From Ehretia macrophylla (taxonomy: Eukaryota > Streptophyta > Magnoliopsida > Boraginales > Ehretiaceae): a stretch of 64,000 bases of DNA. The notes below the pieces were generated by a model. The model did no database searches. It was not told where the DNA came from and saw nothing but the letters and a program-made list of their open reading frames with translations. The stretch spans positions 17,085,425-17,149,424 of the forward strand of contig CM075771.1 of assembly GCA_037974665.1 (NCBI GenBank), given 5' to 3'. Position numbers and translations under genes: made by a program. Shown piece by piece: positions 1 through 10,008 of this stretch. The first letter of the stretch is position 1. Every line of letters starts with the position of its first letter.

Positions 1-271
1 CATTCCCTAAGTTATGTTACGTAATACTATTCATACAACTACAAAAATTATTTTCTAAACGAGCTCTCCTATCGCCTCTAGCTCAAATGCACATTTTTCC
101 CACTACTCTAACAATTAATATGATTTAATAAAAATGCTAATTCACTAATAGCATGAAGTTAAAAATGGAGTGAATAGTAATTTAAGAAGACAGTTAATAA
201 TACACAGAAGGAAATGCGCAAACAAGGGATGCAACAGTAATTGAATGCATGGCAAAAACTTGGGCGTCACA
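1..271 (-). mobile_element. Family A LTR, terminal fragment nested in a family B LTR
   Basis: These bases match the right-hand end of the complete family A LTR at 31741-32012 almost throughout, including the shared stretch around ttttcccactact and the terminal gggcgtcaca. The element runs off the left edge of the window. Immediately after base 271 the sequence becomes the family B block that begins ccggcaagcccgatgcc, which in the other B copies is preceded by gggtgca. The A element therefore inserted into an older B LTR. The left target-site copy lies outside the window. Minus orientation is inferred from blocks shared with family B. It is a fossil fragment with no coding capacity. Confidence 0.85.
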
Positions 272-377
272 CCGGCAAGCCCGATGCCGCCCAGCGTCCG
301 TGATCGCTACCATGCCAAACTGAAAGGTTGCAACCTTGTATGCAATGCACATTTATGACATTTAATATATCACATTA

Positions 378-403
378 GGAGGACAACAAAGTAGGTTACC
401 TCC
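378..403. other. Conserved stem-loop, family B version
   Basis: The arms ggagg and caac pair with gttg and cctcc around the loop aaagtag, with one bulged base. In this copy one of the nine pairs is lost. Confidence 0.6.
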
Positions 404-1125
404 GAACAGTCATAAGATTGCACATTGACAAGTAAACAAGCAAGGCACAATAAGACAAGTAATTTCACTTGAAAGGCATATAGAGTTATATGAACATTAA
501 ACGGGCAGCCATGTAACACATGTAAATCAAGTCATATAACTCATTTCGAAGTCCACGTAATCAAGTGATAAGATTATTCAACATGCAACAACATCTACGT
601 GGGTTCAAATGCAAGAAAAGCCTATTTGTCAACATGCAATGATCAAAATCACATTTAGGGTCATAAGGGCATCTATGGGCAGCCTACTAAGCATATAATT
701 CCACACAATTCCCAAAGGATTAACACTTAGCAAGTTTACCTAGTCATTAGGGTTTCCATTTCGTGCTTACCCGTGCGATTAAACCTCAAGTCAACTCAAA
801 ATCAATCTCAAGCCATACAACAATTAATTCAAACATCCCCAAGTACTCAAAACAGTCCACACAACATCTCAACTCCACAATCCCAAGCATTTAATAGCAC
901 AAGAGAAGTTACAACAAATTTTCTAAGCATATAACCGAGTGAAACACTCACTGCAATAATCTGTTTTCTCACAATCATTAAGATAAGCAAGAAATCTCCA
1001 ATTTCAGTGACTAAGATGTCAAATTAAAACTTAATAAGTGAACTAAAATCAGAAACAAACCTTGCATCATTTGGAGTTTGGAATCAATAGTTATAGCCGA
1101 AACAGTGGGATAGCACAAAACTGTC

Positions 1126-1545
1126 CAGATTTGCACACATTTCAATAATTGACGTTTTTGAGGTCCTTAGGGTCCGATTTAGCCTTAGTCCATTTCTGAC
1201 AAAAAAGTCCAGAACTGAAAAACCTAGCAGAAAACAAAATTTAATTCATTTTGAACATCATTTACTAAGTCAAAACTGGTTCGTTCCACAAGGTCAGTGC
1301 ATCTGCCAAAACCTGCTTCATTTTTTCCAGATTTCCAGATTTTGACACATTTTAATGATTTGCCATTTTGAGGACTTTAGAGTCGAAATTAGCTTTGTCC
1401 TATTTCTGCGAAAAATGTTCCAAACTGGTAAAAATAGTCACCTACCAATTTCCATACATTTTCAATATCATTTTCCTAGCCAAACTCACCTCGAAACAAC
1501 AAGTCAGAGAGCTGTCACACAATCCGATTTCACCTATCATCATTT
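1126..1545. repeat. Imperfect tandem duplication of about 210 bp inside the family B LTR
   Basis: The two halves begin with the same cagattt...cacatt phrase at 1126 and 1336 and then stay collinear: gttttgaggtcctta versus attttgaggacttta, and gtccatttctgac versus gtcctatttctgcg. The same pair occurs in the other B LTRs at 8121/8330, 41892/42101 and 48556/48765, with offsets of 209-210 bp. The duplication therefore predates the spread of the family. Confidence 0.8.
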
Positions 1546-2544
1546 TCAAGCTAAAACCTTGCCATGCATGGTTGAAGAAGCTTATGAACACACATATAAC
1601 TCAAGTACAGAAGCAAAGACATAAATTTAAGAGCATGCATGTGGATTTTTGAAGGATTTTCAAAAGGTTTTAGCCCTCACCTTAGCAAATCAACAAGAAG
1701 ATGCACAAAACTTGTTGAAGCACAAATTTCTTCTTCTTCTTTGCCTAGCCGAGATTCCAACTTGGTTTTCTCTATTTTTCCTAGCTTAGTGACCAAGCTC
1801 TTAGTACATGCATGTGGTTAGAACAAGAAGAAAAGAAATGGAAGCTTAGAAACTTACCTAGGCCGAAAATGGTGACTCAAGAGCTTGCATGTGAGTTTTC
1901 TTGCAACCTAGCTAGCTTGGTTGAGTTCCTTTGCTTGTGGCTTGCCTTGATTAACCATAGGATGATGAAGATGAGCTAGGAGGTGAAGAGATTCAGCCAA
2001 GGCCGAGGGAGAGAGAAGAATGAGAGGGAGAGAGAGAGAAGTGTGAGGAAGAAAGAAGGAAAATGACAAGAAATGACAAAAATGATGGCTTTGCAAATCT
2101 TGAAGCAAGTGGTCGGCCTAGGGCTTGATAATTCAGCTTTTTTGTGTCTTCAAGAGCATATTTGAAATTCCTAGTATGGGCAAAGAGGGTTTGGTCGAGC
2201 AAGGTGGGCTTTTACAAGGGTTTTGAGCAATTTTTTATGCAATTGTGTCATAGGATTGTCATAAGTTGTCTAGAATCAATTTGAATTGAGCAAACATGCA
2301 CAAATACCACCTAGTGGTCGGCCAAGGCTATAAAAATTATGATTTTTTTGTCATCTATTGGAGTATTATTTAATTGGGTGTTGGAAGTGCAAAAAGAATA
2401 AGGAATAAAGAATGAAGAATGCTTAGTGTTTAGTGAAATTTTGTCTTCTAGTGAGTTGAATTAGTAATTTAATAATAGTTAGTGGATTTTGTAGGATTAA
2501 TTAATGACTTAGTGCTTCATGCAAGATGCTTTCTTGATTAGCGT

Positions 2545-2765
2545 GAGGGCACGCTTTCCTAGTCTAGGGCACGCACTACGAGGTAGGACATGAACTACGA
2601 GACGAACGCACGTTTCTCTAGTAAATGCACGCAATCCTAAATGAATGCACGTAATTCAATGCATGGCACACAAACGAACACAATTCTTAAACCTAGGTCA
2701 AGGCACGCAATTTTAGATTAGGGTACACGAAACAAGGTATCTCACGCAAATCGAGGTCGGGCCTT
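2545..2765 (-). repeat. ACGTG-type minisatellite, short version (about 11 units)
   Basis: Degenerate units of about 20 bp follow the pattern gcacgtaattcaaggtta. On the element's own strand these read as ACGTG-like cores placed in the first 220 bp of the LTR, the U3 region. This is the shortest of the four arrays in the window. Confidence 0.7.
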
Positions 2766-2768
2766 ACA

Positions 2769-2804
2769 TCCTCCTATTCTTAAAAGAATTTCGTCCCGAA
2801 ATTC
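2769..2804 (-). promoter_or_regulatory. Polypurine tract region and GAATTTCG/CGAAATTC inverted repeat
   Basis: Read on the minus strand, a purine-rich run abuts the LTR terminus, as expected for the plus-strand primer of reverse transcription. Next to it lies a perfect 8-bp inverted repeat with a 3-base loop (arms 2786-2793 and 2797-2804). The same arrangement occurs at 43666-43701. This motif is known immediately upstream of the polypurine tract in many plant chromoviruses. Confidence 0.8.
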
Positions 2805-2808
2805 AATA

Positions 2809-3540
2809 TTACCTTTGAAATAAAATTGGATATTGCTGCTCCATCTGGTCTCGCTTTTCCCACGTTGCTTCTTCAACTCCATGATGATCCCACAGCACTT
2901 TCACCATTGGTATAGTTTTGTTGCGCAACTCCCGATCTTGCTGGTCTAGGATCCGTATTGGCTTCTCCTCGTAAGACAAGTTCTCCCGAAGCTGCACTGG
3001 CTCTGGCTCCAAGATATGTGACGGATCAAGATGATACTTCTGCAGCATTGATTCATGTAAGACGTCGTGGATATTGGAGAGGCTCTGGGGTAGTACTAGG
3101 CGATACGCCAATTTTCCAACCTTCTCAATTATCTCAAATGGTCCTACAAACCTCGAGCTCAACTTTCCACCCTTGCCATGTTTAATCAGTCCCCTCCGGG
3201 GTGATATCTTCAAGAACACCTTGTCGCCGACCTCAAACTCTAGGCTCCGTCTCCGTCGGTCTGCATAACTCTTCTGCCTGCTTTGGGCGGTAAATATCCA
3301 TTTCCGGATGAGGTGGATATTATCAACAGTCTTCATAAGTTCAGGTAAAAGGGTCGGGTCAAAATTCTTCGTCTCACCTACTTCATCCCAGTAAATTGGG
3401 GATCGACACTTACGTCCATACAACACCTCAAATGGGGCCATCCCGATAGTGGCCTGATAACTATTATTATAAGCGAACTCTGCTAGAGATAGATATTTCT
3501 CCCAACCTTTTCCGAAATCTAAAACACACGCCCTCAGCAT
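2809..3540 (-). pseudogene. Ty3/gypsy integrase C-terminal part with chromodomain-like tail (fossil)
   Basis: The minus-strand reading of about 243 codons carries the end of the integrase catalytic core (LAEFAYNNSYQATIGMAPFE, then LYGRKCRSP), followed by a GPY/F-type module (SRFVGPFEIIEKVGKLAYRL). It finishes with the tail typical of the Tekay/Del clade of chromoviruses (VKVLWDHHGVEEATWEKRDQ, then YPILF). In intact relatives integrase inserts the cDNA copy into host chromatin, and the chromodomain-like tail is thought to guide it to heterochromatin. Only the last part of pol is present, so the piece is non-functional. It lies against the polypurine tract and 3' LTR in the expected order. The clade call comes from remembered family motifs and is fairly secure. 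Confidence 0.9.
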
Positions 3541-3570
3541 ATCTTCCAGAATCTAAATAGTTCTCTCCGA

Positions 3571-6088
3571 TTGCCCAAGGTGGCATGGGAATTGGTAATA
3601 GAAATGTGATGGATTAGGTTGTCGTCCTTTTCGCGGCTCACGACTTACGATCCAGGACGGAAAAGCAGCGCAAAAGAAGAAAAGTGTCCCGAAACTGATG
3701 AAAACATTCGATTATGAGTTTCGAAAATAGGCGCAGCCGAGCAGGGTTGCTGACCCATCGTAGAGCTCTCAGAGAACTTTCCAATGGTATGTTGTGCGCC
3801 GCGTAACTCCATACGGATCAAAAGTTATGGGTACCGGAGCGACGGAGACCTGGTCCTAAGCCCCACACCATCGGTTTGCGAGCCCAGCCTCTACGTGAAG
3901 CGAAGTTGTCTTGCCCAAGGTGGCGTGGGATTCGGAAATTGAAATGTGATCGATTAGGTTGTCGTCCTTTTTGCGGCTCACGACGTACGATCTGGGACGT
4001 AAAAACAACGAAAGGAGAAAAGTGTCCAGAAACTAATGAAAACGTTCAATTTTGGGCTCCGAAAATAGGTGCAGCCAAGCAAGCTTGCTGCCCCCGTCGT
4101 AGAGCTCTCGGAGAGCTTTCCAACGGTATGTTGTGCGCCGCGTAACTCCTTACGGATCAAAAGTTATGGGCACCGGAGCCACAGAGACCTGGTCCTAAGC
4201 CCTACGCCCTCGGTTTACGGGCCGAGCCTCAACGTAAAGTGAAGTTGTCTTGCCCAAGGTGCCATGGGATTCGATAATAGAAATGTGATGGATTAGGTTG
4301 TCATCCTTTTCGAGGCTCACGATGTACGATCCGGGACGGAAAAACAGCGCAAAAGAAGAAAAATATCCTGAAACTAATGAAAATGTTTAATTTTGGGCTC
4401 CGAAAATAGGTGCAGTCGAGCAGGCTTGCTGACCTTCTCGTAGAGCTATCAGAGAGCTTTCCAAAGGTATGCTGTACGTCGCGTAACTCCTTACGGATCA
4501 AAAGTTATGGGCACCGAAGCGACATATACCTGGTCCTAAGCCTTACGACGGGCCCAGCCTCTACGTGAAGCGAAGTTGTCTTGCCCAAGGTGGCCTAGGA
4601 TTCGATAATAAAAATGTGATGGATTAGGTTGTCGGCCTTTTCGCAGTTCACGACGTACGATCCAGGACAAAAAAATAGCACAAAAAAGGAAAAGTGTCCC
4701 GAAACTGATGAAAACGTTCAATTTTGGGCTCTGAAAATAGGCGCAGCCAAGCAGGCTTATTACCCTCGTCATAGAGCTCTAGGAAAGCTTTCCAACGGAA
4801 TGCTATACGCCACGTAACTTCTTACGGATCAAAAGTTATGGGCTCCAAAGCGACGGAGACATGGTCCCAAGCCCCACGCCCTCGGTCTGCGGGCCCATCC
4901 TCAACAGGAAGCGAAGTTGTCTTGCTCAAGGTGTCGTGGGATTCGGCAATAGAAAAGTTATGGATTAGGTTGTCGTCCTTTTCGAGGCTGACGACGTACG
5001 ATCCGGGACGAAAAAATAGCGCAAAAGAAGAAAAGGGTACTGAAACTGATGAAAACGTTCGATTTTGGGCTCCAAAAATAGGAGCAGCCTAGGAGGCTTG
5101 CTGCCCCCGTCATAGAGCTCTCAGAGAGCTTTCCAACGGTATGCTGTGCACCGCGTAACTCCTTACAGATCAAAAGTTATGGGCATCGGAGCGATGGAGA
5201 CCTGGTCTTAAGCCCCACACCCTCGGTTTGCGGGCCCAGCCTCTACGTTTAGCGAAGTTGTCTTGCCTAAGGTGGCGTGGGATTCGGTAATAGAAATGTA
5301 ATGGATTAAGTTGTGGTCCTTTTCGCGGCTCACGACGTACGATCCGGGACAGAAAAACAGCGCAAAAGAAGAAAAGTGTCCCGAAACTGATGAACACGTT
5401 CAATTTAGGCACAGCAGAATAAGCTTGTTCCCCCATCGTAGAGCTCTCGGAGAGATTTCAACGGTATGCTGTGCGCTGCGTAATTCCTTATGGATCAAAA
5501 GTTAGGGGCATCGGAGCAACGGAGACCTGGTCCAAAGCCCCACGCCCTCAATTTGCGGGCCCAGCCACTACATGAAGCAAAGTTGTCTTGCCCAAGGTGC
5601 TATTTGGTAATAGAAATGTGATGGATTAGGTTGTCGTCCTTTTCGCGGCTCACGATGTACGATCAGTGAAGGAAAAATAGCGCAAAAAAAGAAAAGTGTG
5701 CCGAAAATAATGAAAACTTTCAATTTTGGGCTCTGAAAATAGGCACAGCTAAGCTAGCTTGTTGCCCCCGTTGTAGAGCTTTCGGAGAGCTTTCCAACGG
5801 TATGTTGTGCGACGCGTAACTCCTTACGGATCAAAAGTAATGGGCACCGGAGCGACGGAGACCTGGTCCCAAGCCCCACGCCCTCGATTTGCAGCCCCAG
5901 CCTCTACGGGAAGCGAAGTTTCTTGCCCAAGGTAGCATGGGATTTGGTAATAGAAATGTGATGGATTAGGTTGTCGTCCTTTTCGCGGCTCACGACGTAC
6001 GATCCAGGACAGAAAAATAGCATAAAAGAAGAAAATTGTCGGAAACTAATGAAAATATTCGATTTTGGGCTCCGAAAATAGGCGCAAC
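3571..6088 (+). repeat. 341-bp satellite, block 1 (about 7.4 monomers)
   Basis: Head-to-tail monomers contain the landmarks ggattaggttgtcgtcc, cacgacgtacgatccggga, agctctcggagagct, ttacggatcaaaagttatgg and cctggtcctaagcccc, in that order. The ggatcaaaag landmark falls at 3815, 4154, 4495, 4826, 5167, 5492 and 5828, giving spacings of 325-341 bp; the shorter ones reflect small deletions. The block is bounded on the left by the integrase remnant and on the right by the family B solo LTR. Confidence 0.95.
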
Positions 6089-7254
6089 TGACACGCCCCA
6101 ACCCGGCCTATAAGGTTAGACTAGGGTGTGACCTAAACGTTCAGGACCTGTCACGTACTTAACCGTTTATGAAGAATTAACACTTATCGTTTTAGTCTAA
6201 ACTCCAAAGTTTTTCGGAAAACCGGCAGCATAACGGCTGAAATTGGGCTCTTTGGTTTGACCTAATTCTCTAAACGACTTAATTATTCCAATCATTAATC
6301 CAATTCCATTAAGGACTCCTATTTGTCACCAACCGATTTGCCCACTAGTTTATCTTGAAAGTCTCGTTTGGTTAATAAGCCTAACATGATAACTATGTCC
6401 CGTTTATTTGTTAATTTCCTATCATGCAAGTACCTATTATCCTTTAGTTTGCAAATGAGCACCTAAGTGAAATTAGATAGAATTAACTTAGTTGATTGTT
6501 CATCTAGTGGTTTGAATGCCTACGATAACTACTAATTAAGAAAACGGAAGCAAACATCCAAATAAAAGTTTGTCCGGTTATAGATAGTACAATCCCAGAA
6601 TTAGACCCAAATTACAACGGGGTCATTTACATCAATAAACAACGAGCAACATAAAAGAAGTAGTCTTCAAGTAGCATAGTTCACAAATAACCACATTCAA
6701 GCAAAACAACAATGACAGGCAATCACTCCAGGGGTTCATCGATAAGCACATTGTCCTCGGGTAACTGTACCTGTTCTTCTTCACCTGAGATGATAAAAGA
6801 GGGTGAGTCCTTATGAACTCAGCGAGGGGGAACGAGATATAAGTTTTGAAACTCATTTTCCGGTTTAACTTATGAAAATCCTTTTTGCAAGCATGAATAT
6901 AACAATAATACAAGTACAGAAACAGAAATACCAGTCTTTCCTCCCCGAGGTTCTCTAGGAACCAAGCGAGAGTACTTATACACATAGTAAAAAGGATACA
7001 GTGAGCTTTTGCTCTCAGATCAGTTTCAGAATCAGAAGTCGCGGCCGACTTCAAATCATCCCCCAAACACGCCAGGTGGGTGTACTCCGAAATCCTACAA
7101 CCCAACTCTCCGAGGAAGTCTAGCCCCTAAGCGAGAGAGGGAATGGGACCATGGTAGTCACGGGTGCACCGGCAAGCCCGATGCCGCCCGGTGTGCGTGA
7201 TCGCTACCATGCCGACAGGAAAGGTTGCAACCTTGTATGCAATGCACATTCATG

Positions 7255-7450
7255 ACAGGTAATATATCACAGTAGGAGGACAACAAAGTAGGTTGCCTCC
7301 GGACAGTCATAAGATTGCACATTGACCAAGTAAACAGGCAGGGCACGATAAAACAGGTAATATATCACAGTAGGAGGACAACAAAGTAGGTTGCCTCCGG
7401 ACAGTCATAAGATTGCACATTGACAGGTAAACAAGCAGGGCACGATAAGA
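7255..7450. repeat. 98-bp tandem duplication within the solo LTR
   Basis: The unit beginning acaggtaatatatcac starts at 7255 and again at 7353 and is nearly identical in both copies, so the event is recent relative to the LTR. The other B LTRs have one copy. It doubles the conserved stem-loop. Confidence 0.9.
7275..7398. other. Two tandem copies of the conserved stem-loop
   Basis: The copies lie at 7275-7300 and 7373-7398. Both keep all nine base pairs and the aaagtag loop. They arose through the 98-bp duplication. Confidence 0.65.
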
Positions 7451-9539
7451 CAGGAAATTTCACTTGAAAGGCATATAGAGTTATATGAAAATTAAACAGG
7501 CAGCCATGTAACACATGTAAAACAGGCCATATAACTCATTAAGAAGCCCACGTGATCAAGTGATAAGATTATTCAACATGCAATGACATCAATCATGGGT
7601 TCGGGTGCAAGAAAAGCTTATTTGTCAACATGCAATGGTCAAAATCACATTTGAAGTTATAAGACATTTACGGGCAGCCCACTAAGCATATAATTCCCAC
7701 ACAATGTCCAATTAATCAATACTTAGCAAAACTACCTAGCCATTAGGGCTTCCATTTCATGTATATTCGTGCAATTTGAGCCTCAACCCAACTCAAAGTC
7801 AATCTCAAACCATACATCATTTAATTCAACATCCTCAAACATTAAAAATAGTCCACACAACATCCCAACACCACATTTCCACATAATTAGTACCACAAGA
7901 GAGGTTACAACAATTTTCCAAGCATGTAGCTAAATGAAACCTTTACTGCAATAGGCTGTTTTCTCACAATCAATATGATACTCAAACAATATCCAAATTC
8001 AGTGAATAAGATGTCAAATTAAATCTTAAGAAGTTAACTAATATCAGAAACAAACCTTGCATCAATTGGAGTTCAGAATCATTAGTTATAGCCGAAACAG
8101 TGAGGTAGCACAAAACTGTCCAGATTTGCACACTTTTCAGAAATTGACGTTTTTGAGGTCCTTAGGATCAGTTTTAGCCTTGGTCCATTTCTGACAAAAT
8201 TGTCCAGAACTGAAAAATATAGCAGCACACCAAATTCCATACATTTTGGACAATATTTACTAAGTCAAAGATGGTTCGTTCCACAAAGTCAGTGCATCTG
8301 CCAAAACCTGCTTCATTTTTCCAGATTTCCAGATTTGGTCACATTTTAAAGATTTGCCATTTTGAGGACATTAGAGTCAAAATTAGCTTCGGCATATTTC
8401 TGGGAAAAATGTTCAAAACTGTCCAAACTAGTCACCTACCAATTTTAAAGAATTTTCAACATTATTTGCTTAGCTAAACATACCTCGAACAGACTGGTCA
8501 GAAAGCTGTCATCCATTTCGACTTCACCTAGCATCATTTTCAAGCCAAGATCTTGCCATGCATGGTTGTTTAAGCTTATGAACGACCATATATCTCAAGT
8601 ACAGAAGCAAATACACATTCATGAGCATGCATGTGAAATTTTGAAGAGTTTTCAAAAGGTTTTAACCCTCACCTTAGCAATCAACCACAAAGATGCACAA
8701 AAACTTGTTGAAGCTTCAAATCTCTTCTTCTTCTTGCTTAGCCGAGATTCCAACTTGGTTTCTGTTTTTTTTCTAGCCTAGTGATCAATCTCTTAGCACA
8801 TGCATGAGGTTATAACAAGAAGAAAAGGAATGGAAGCCAAGAAAACTCACCTAGGCCGAATAGAGGTCTTCAATGTACATGCATGTGTGATTTTCACTTC
8901 CTAGCTAGCTCGGTTGAGGTCCTTTGCTTATGGCTTGCTTTGTTTAGCTATGGTGTGAAGAAGATAAGCTATGGAGGTGGAGAACTCAGCCAAAACCGAA
9001 ATGGAGAGAGAAAATGAGAGGGAAGTGAGAGAAAAGAATGAAGAGAAATGAAGAAATGACAAAGAAATGAAGCCTTTTGCAAGTTTGAGGAGCATGTCGG
9101 CCTTGGGCTTCCAAATCTGAATTTTTGTGTCTTCAAGGTGGAATTTGAAATGTTAGCATGGGCCATGAGTGGTTTGGTCGAAAATGAGAGGAAATTGAGG
9201 TGGTTTTGGGCAATTTTTTATGCATTGATAAGTGTTTTTGTGTCATGACTTGTCTAGAATCATTTTGAATTAAACATGCATGCAAAAATCTGATTTTGTG
9301 TCATCTTTTGAATTGTTTTAACATGTGTGTAAGAGAATGTTGGGTATTTAGGGATTTTAGGTAGAATAGAATATAGGATATGTTTAGAGGTTTGTGAGAT
9401 TTTGTCTTGTAGTGAGTTTAAAATATAATATTTAGGTGATAGTGGATTTTGTAGAGATTTGAATTAGCATTATAATAATAGTTAGTGGATTGTGTATGAT
9501 TATTTTATTGTCTTGTGCTTTGTGTAGGATTCTTTATTG

Positions 9540-10005
9540 ATTAGCGTGGTGGCACGGATTCCTAGGTCTAGGGCACGAATTACGAGGTAGACACGAACTT
9601 CAAGACTAATGCACGTACTTCAAGATAAATGCACGGATTCTAATGCTAACACACGCAACCCTAGGTGAATGAACGTAGATCAAAATAAGGCATGTAATTC
9701 AATGCAATGCACGTAATTCAAGACACGACTCTTAAACCTAGGTTAAAGCACGTGGTTCAAGGTTAATGCACACAAAATGAAGAGACACACGCAAATCAAG
9801 GTCTCGCACGTAAATTAAGGTCATGGCACGTTTATCTAGGTATTGCACGTATCTCAAGGATTAGGGAACACAATCCTAGGTTAAGGCACGTATAACAAGG
9901 TATGCACAAAAACCAAGACAGGATACGTAATCCAAGGTCGGCCATACAGTTCTGGGTCTAAGGCACGCAAATCGAGGTAAGGCATGTTATTCGGGGTCGG
10001 GCCTC
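9540..10005 (-). repeat. ACGTG-type minisatellite, long version (about 22 units)
   Basis: Units of 19-21 bp share the outline gcacgtaattcaaggttaa. At least seven contain the exact string cacgt, which reads ACGTG on the element strand. The array is about twice the length of the one at 2545-2765 and somewhat longer than those at 43285-43660 and 49970-50350. Confidence 0.8.
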
Positions 10006-10008
10006 ATA

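Larger units (their letters stand above)
272..2768 (-). mobile_element. Family B (Tekay-like Ty3/gypsy) LTR, partial, flanking an integrase remnant
   Basis: The sequence is collinear with the inner and right parts of the complete family B LTRs at 6089-10008, 39950-43665 and 46610-50352. It ends in the family terminus (gggcc...taca), followed directly by the polypurine tract region. Recognisable parts are the palindrome at 324-337, the stem-loop at 378-403, an imperfect duplication of about 210 bp (1126-1545), a GA-rich tract (about 2004-2080) and a minisatellite of about 20-bp units (2545-2765). Because the coding remnant next to it reads on the minus strand, this is the 3' LTR of its element. 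The small open frames inside it are not genes. Confidence 0.85.
2769..3570 (-). mobile_element. Internal-region remnant of a family B Tekay-like element
   Basis: This is the end of the pol region next to the 3' LTR. It abuts satellite DNA at about 3571, where the heptamer ttgccca could belong to either side. Nothing of reverse transcriptase, protease or gag is present. It is a fossil fragment. Confidence 0.85.
6089..10008 (-). mobile_element. Family B solo LTR (3.92 kb) with degenerate target duplication
   Basis: The left end reads tgacacgccccaacccgg and the right end reads gggtcgggcctcata; intact copies read TGTCACGCC...GGCCTCACA. No internal region or second LTR is present, so this is a solo LTR left by LTR-LTR recombination. 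The flanks gcaac (6084-6088) and gtagc (10009-10013) each differ by one transition from gcagc, the expected satellite sequence at that point, so a 5-bp target duplication is likely. It is longer than the other B LTRs because of a 98-bp internal duplication and a longer minisatellite. The small open frames in it, including one of 157 codons at 6632-7105, are chance frames. Confidence 0.9.

Noticed and set aside
2004-2080. GA-rich microsatellite as an independent feature
   Set aside because: It recurs at the same place in the other full-length B LTRs (near 9000, 42770 and 49440), so it is part of the LTR rather than a separate locus.
6632-7105. A 157-codon minus-strand open frame
   Set aside because: It lies inside the family B solo LTR, is not kept in the other B LTR copies and resembles no known protein.
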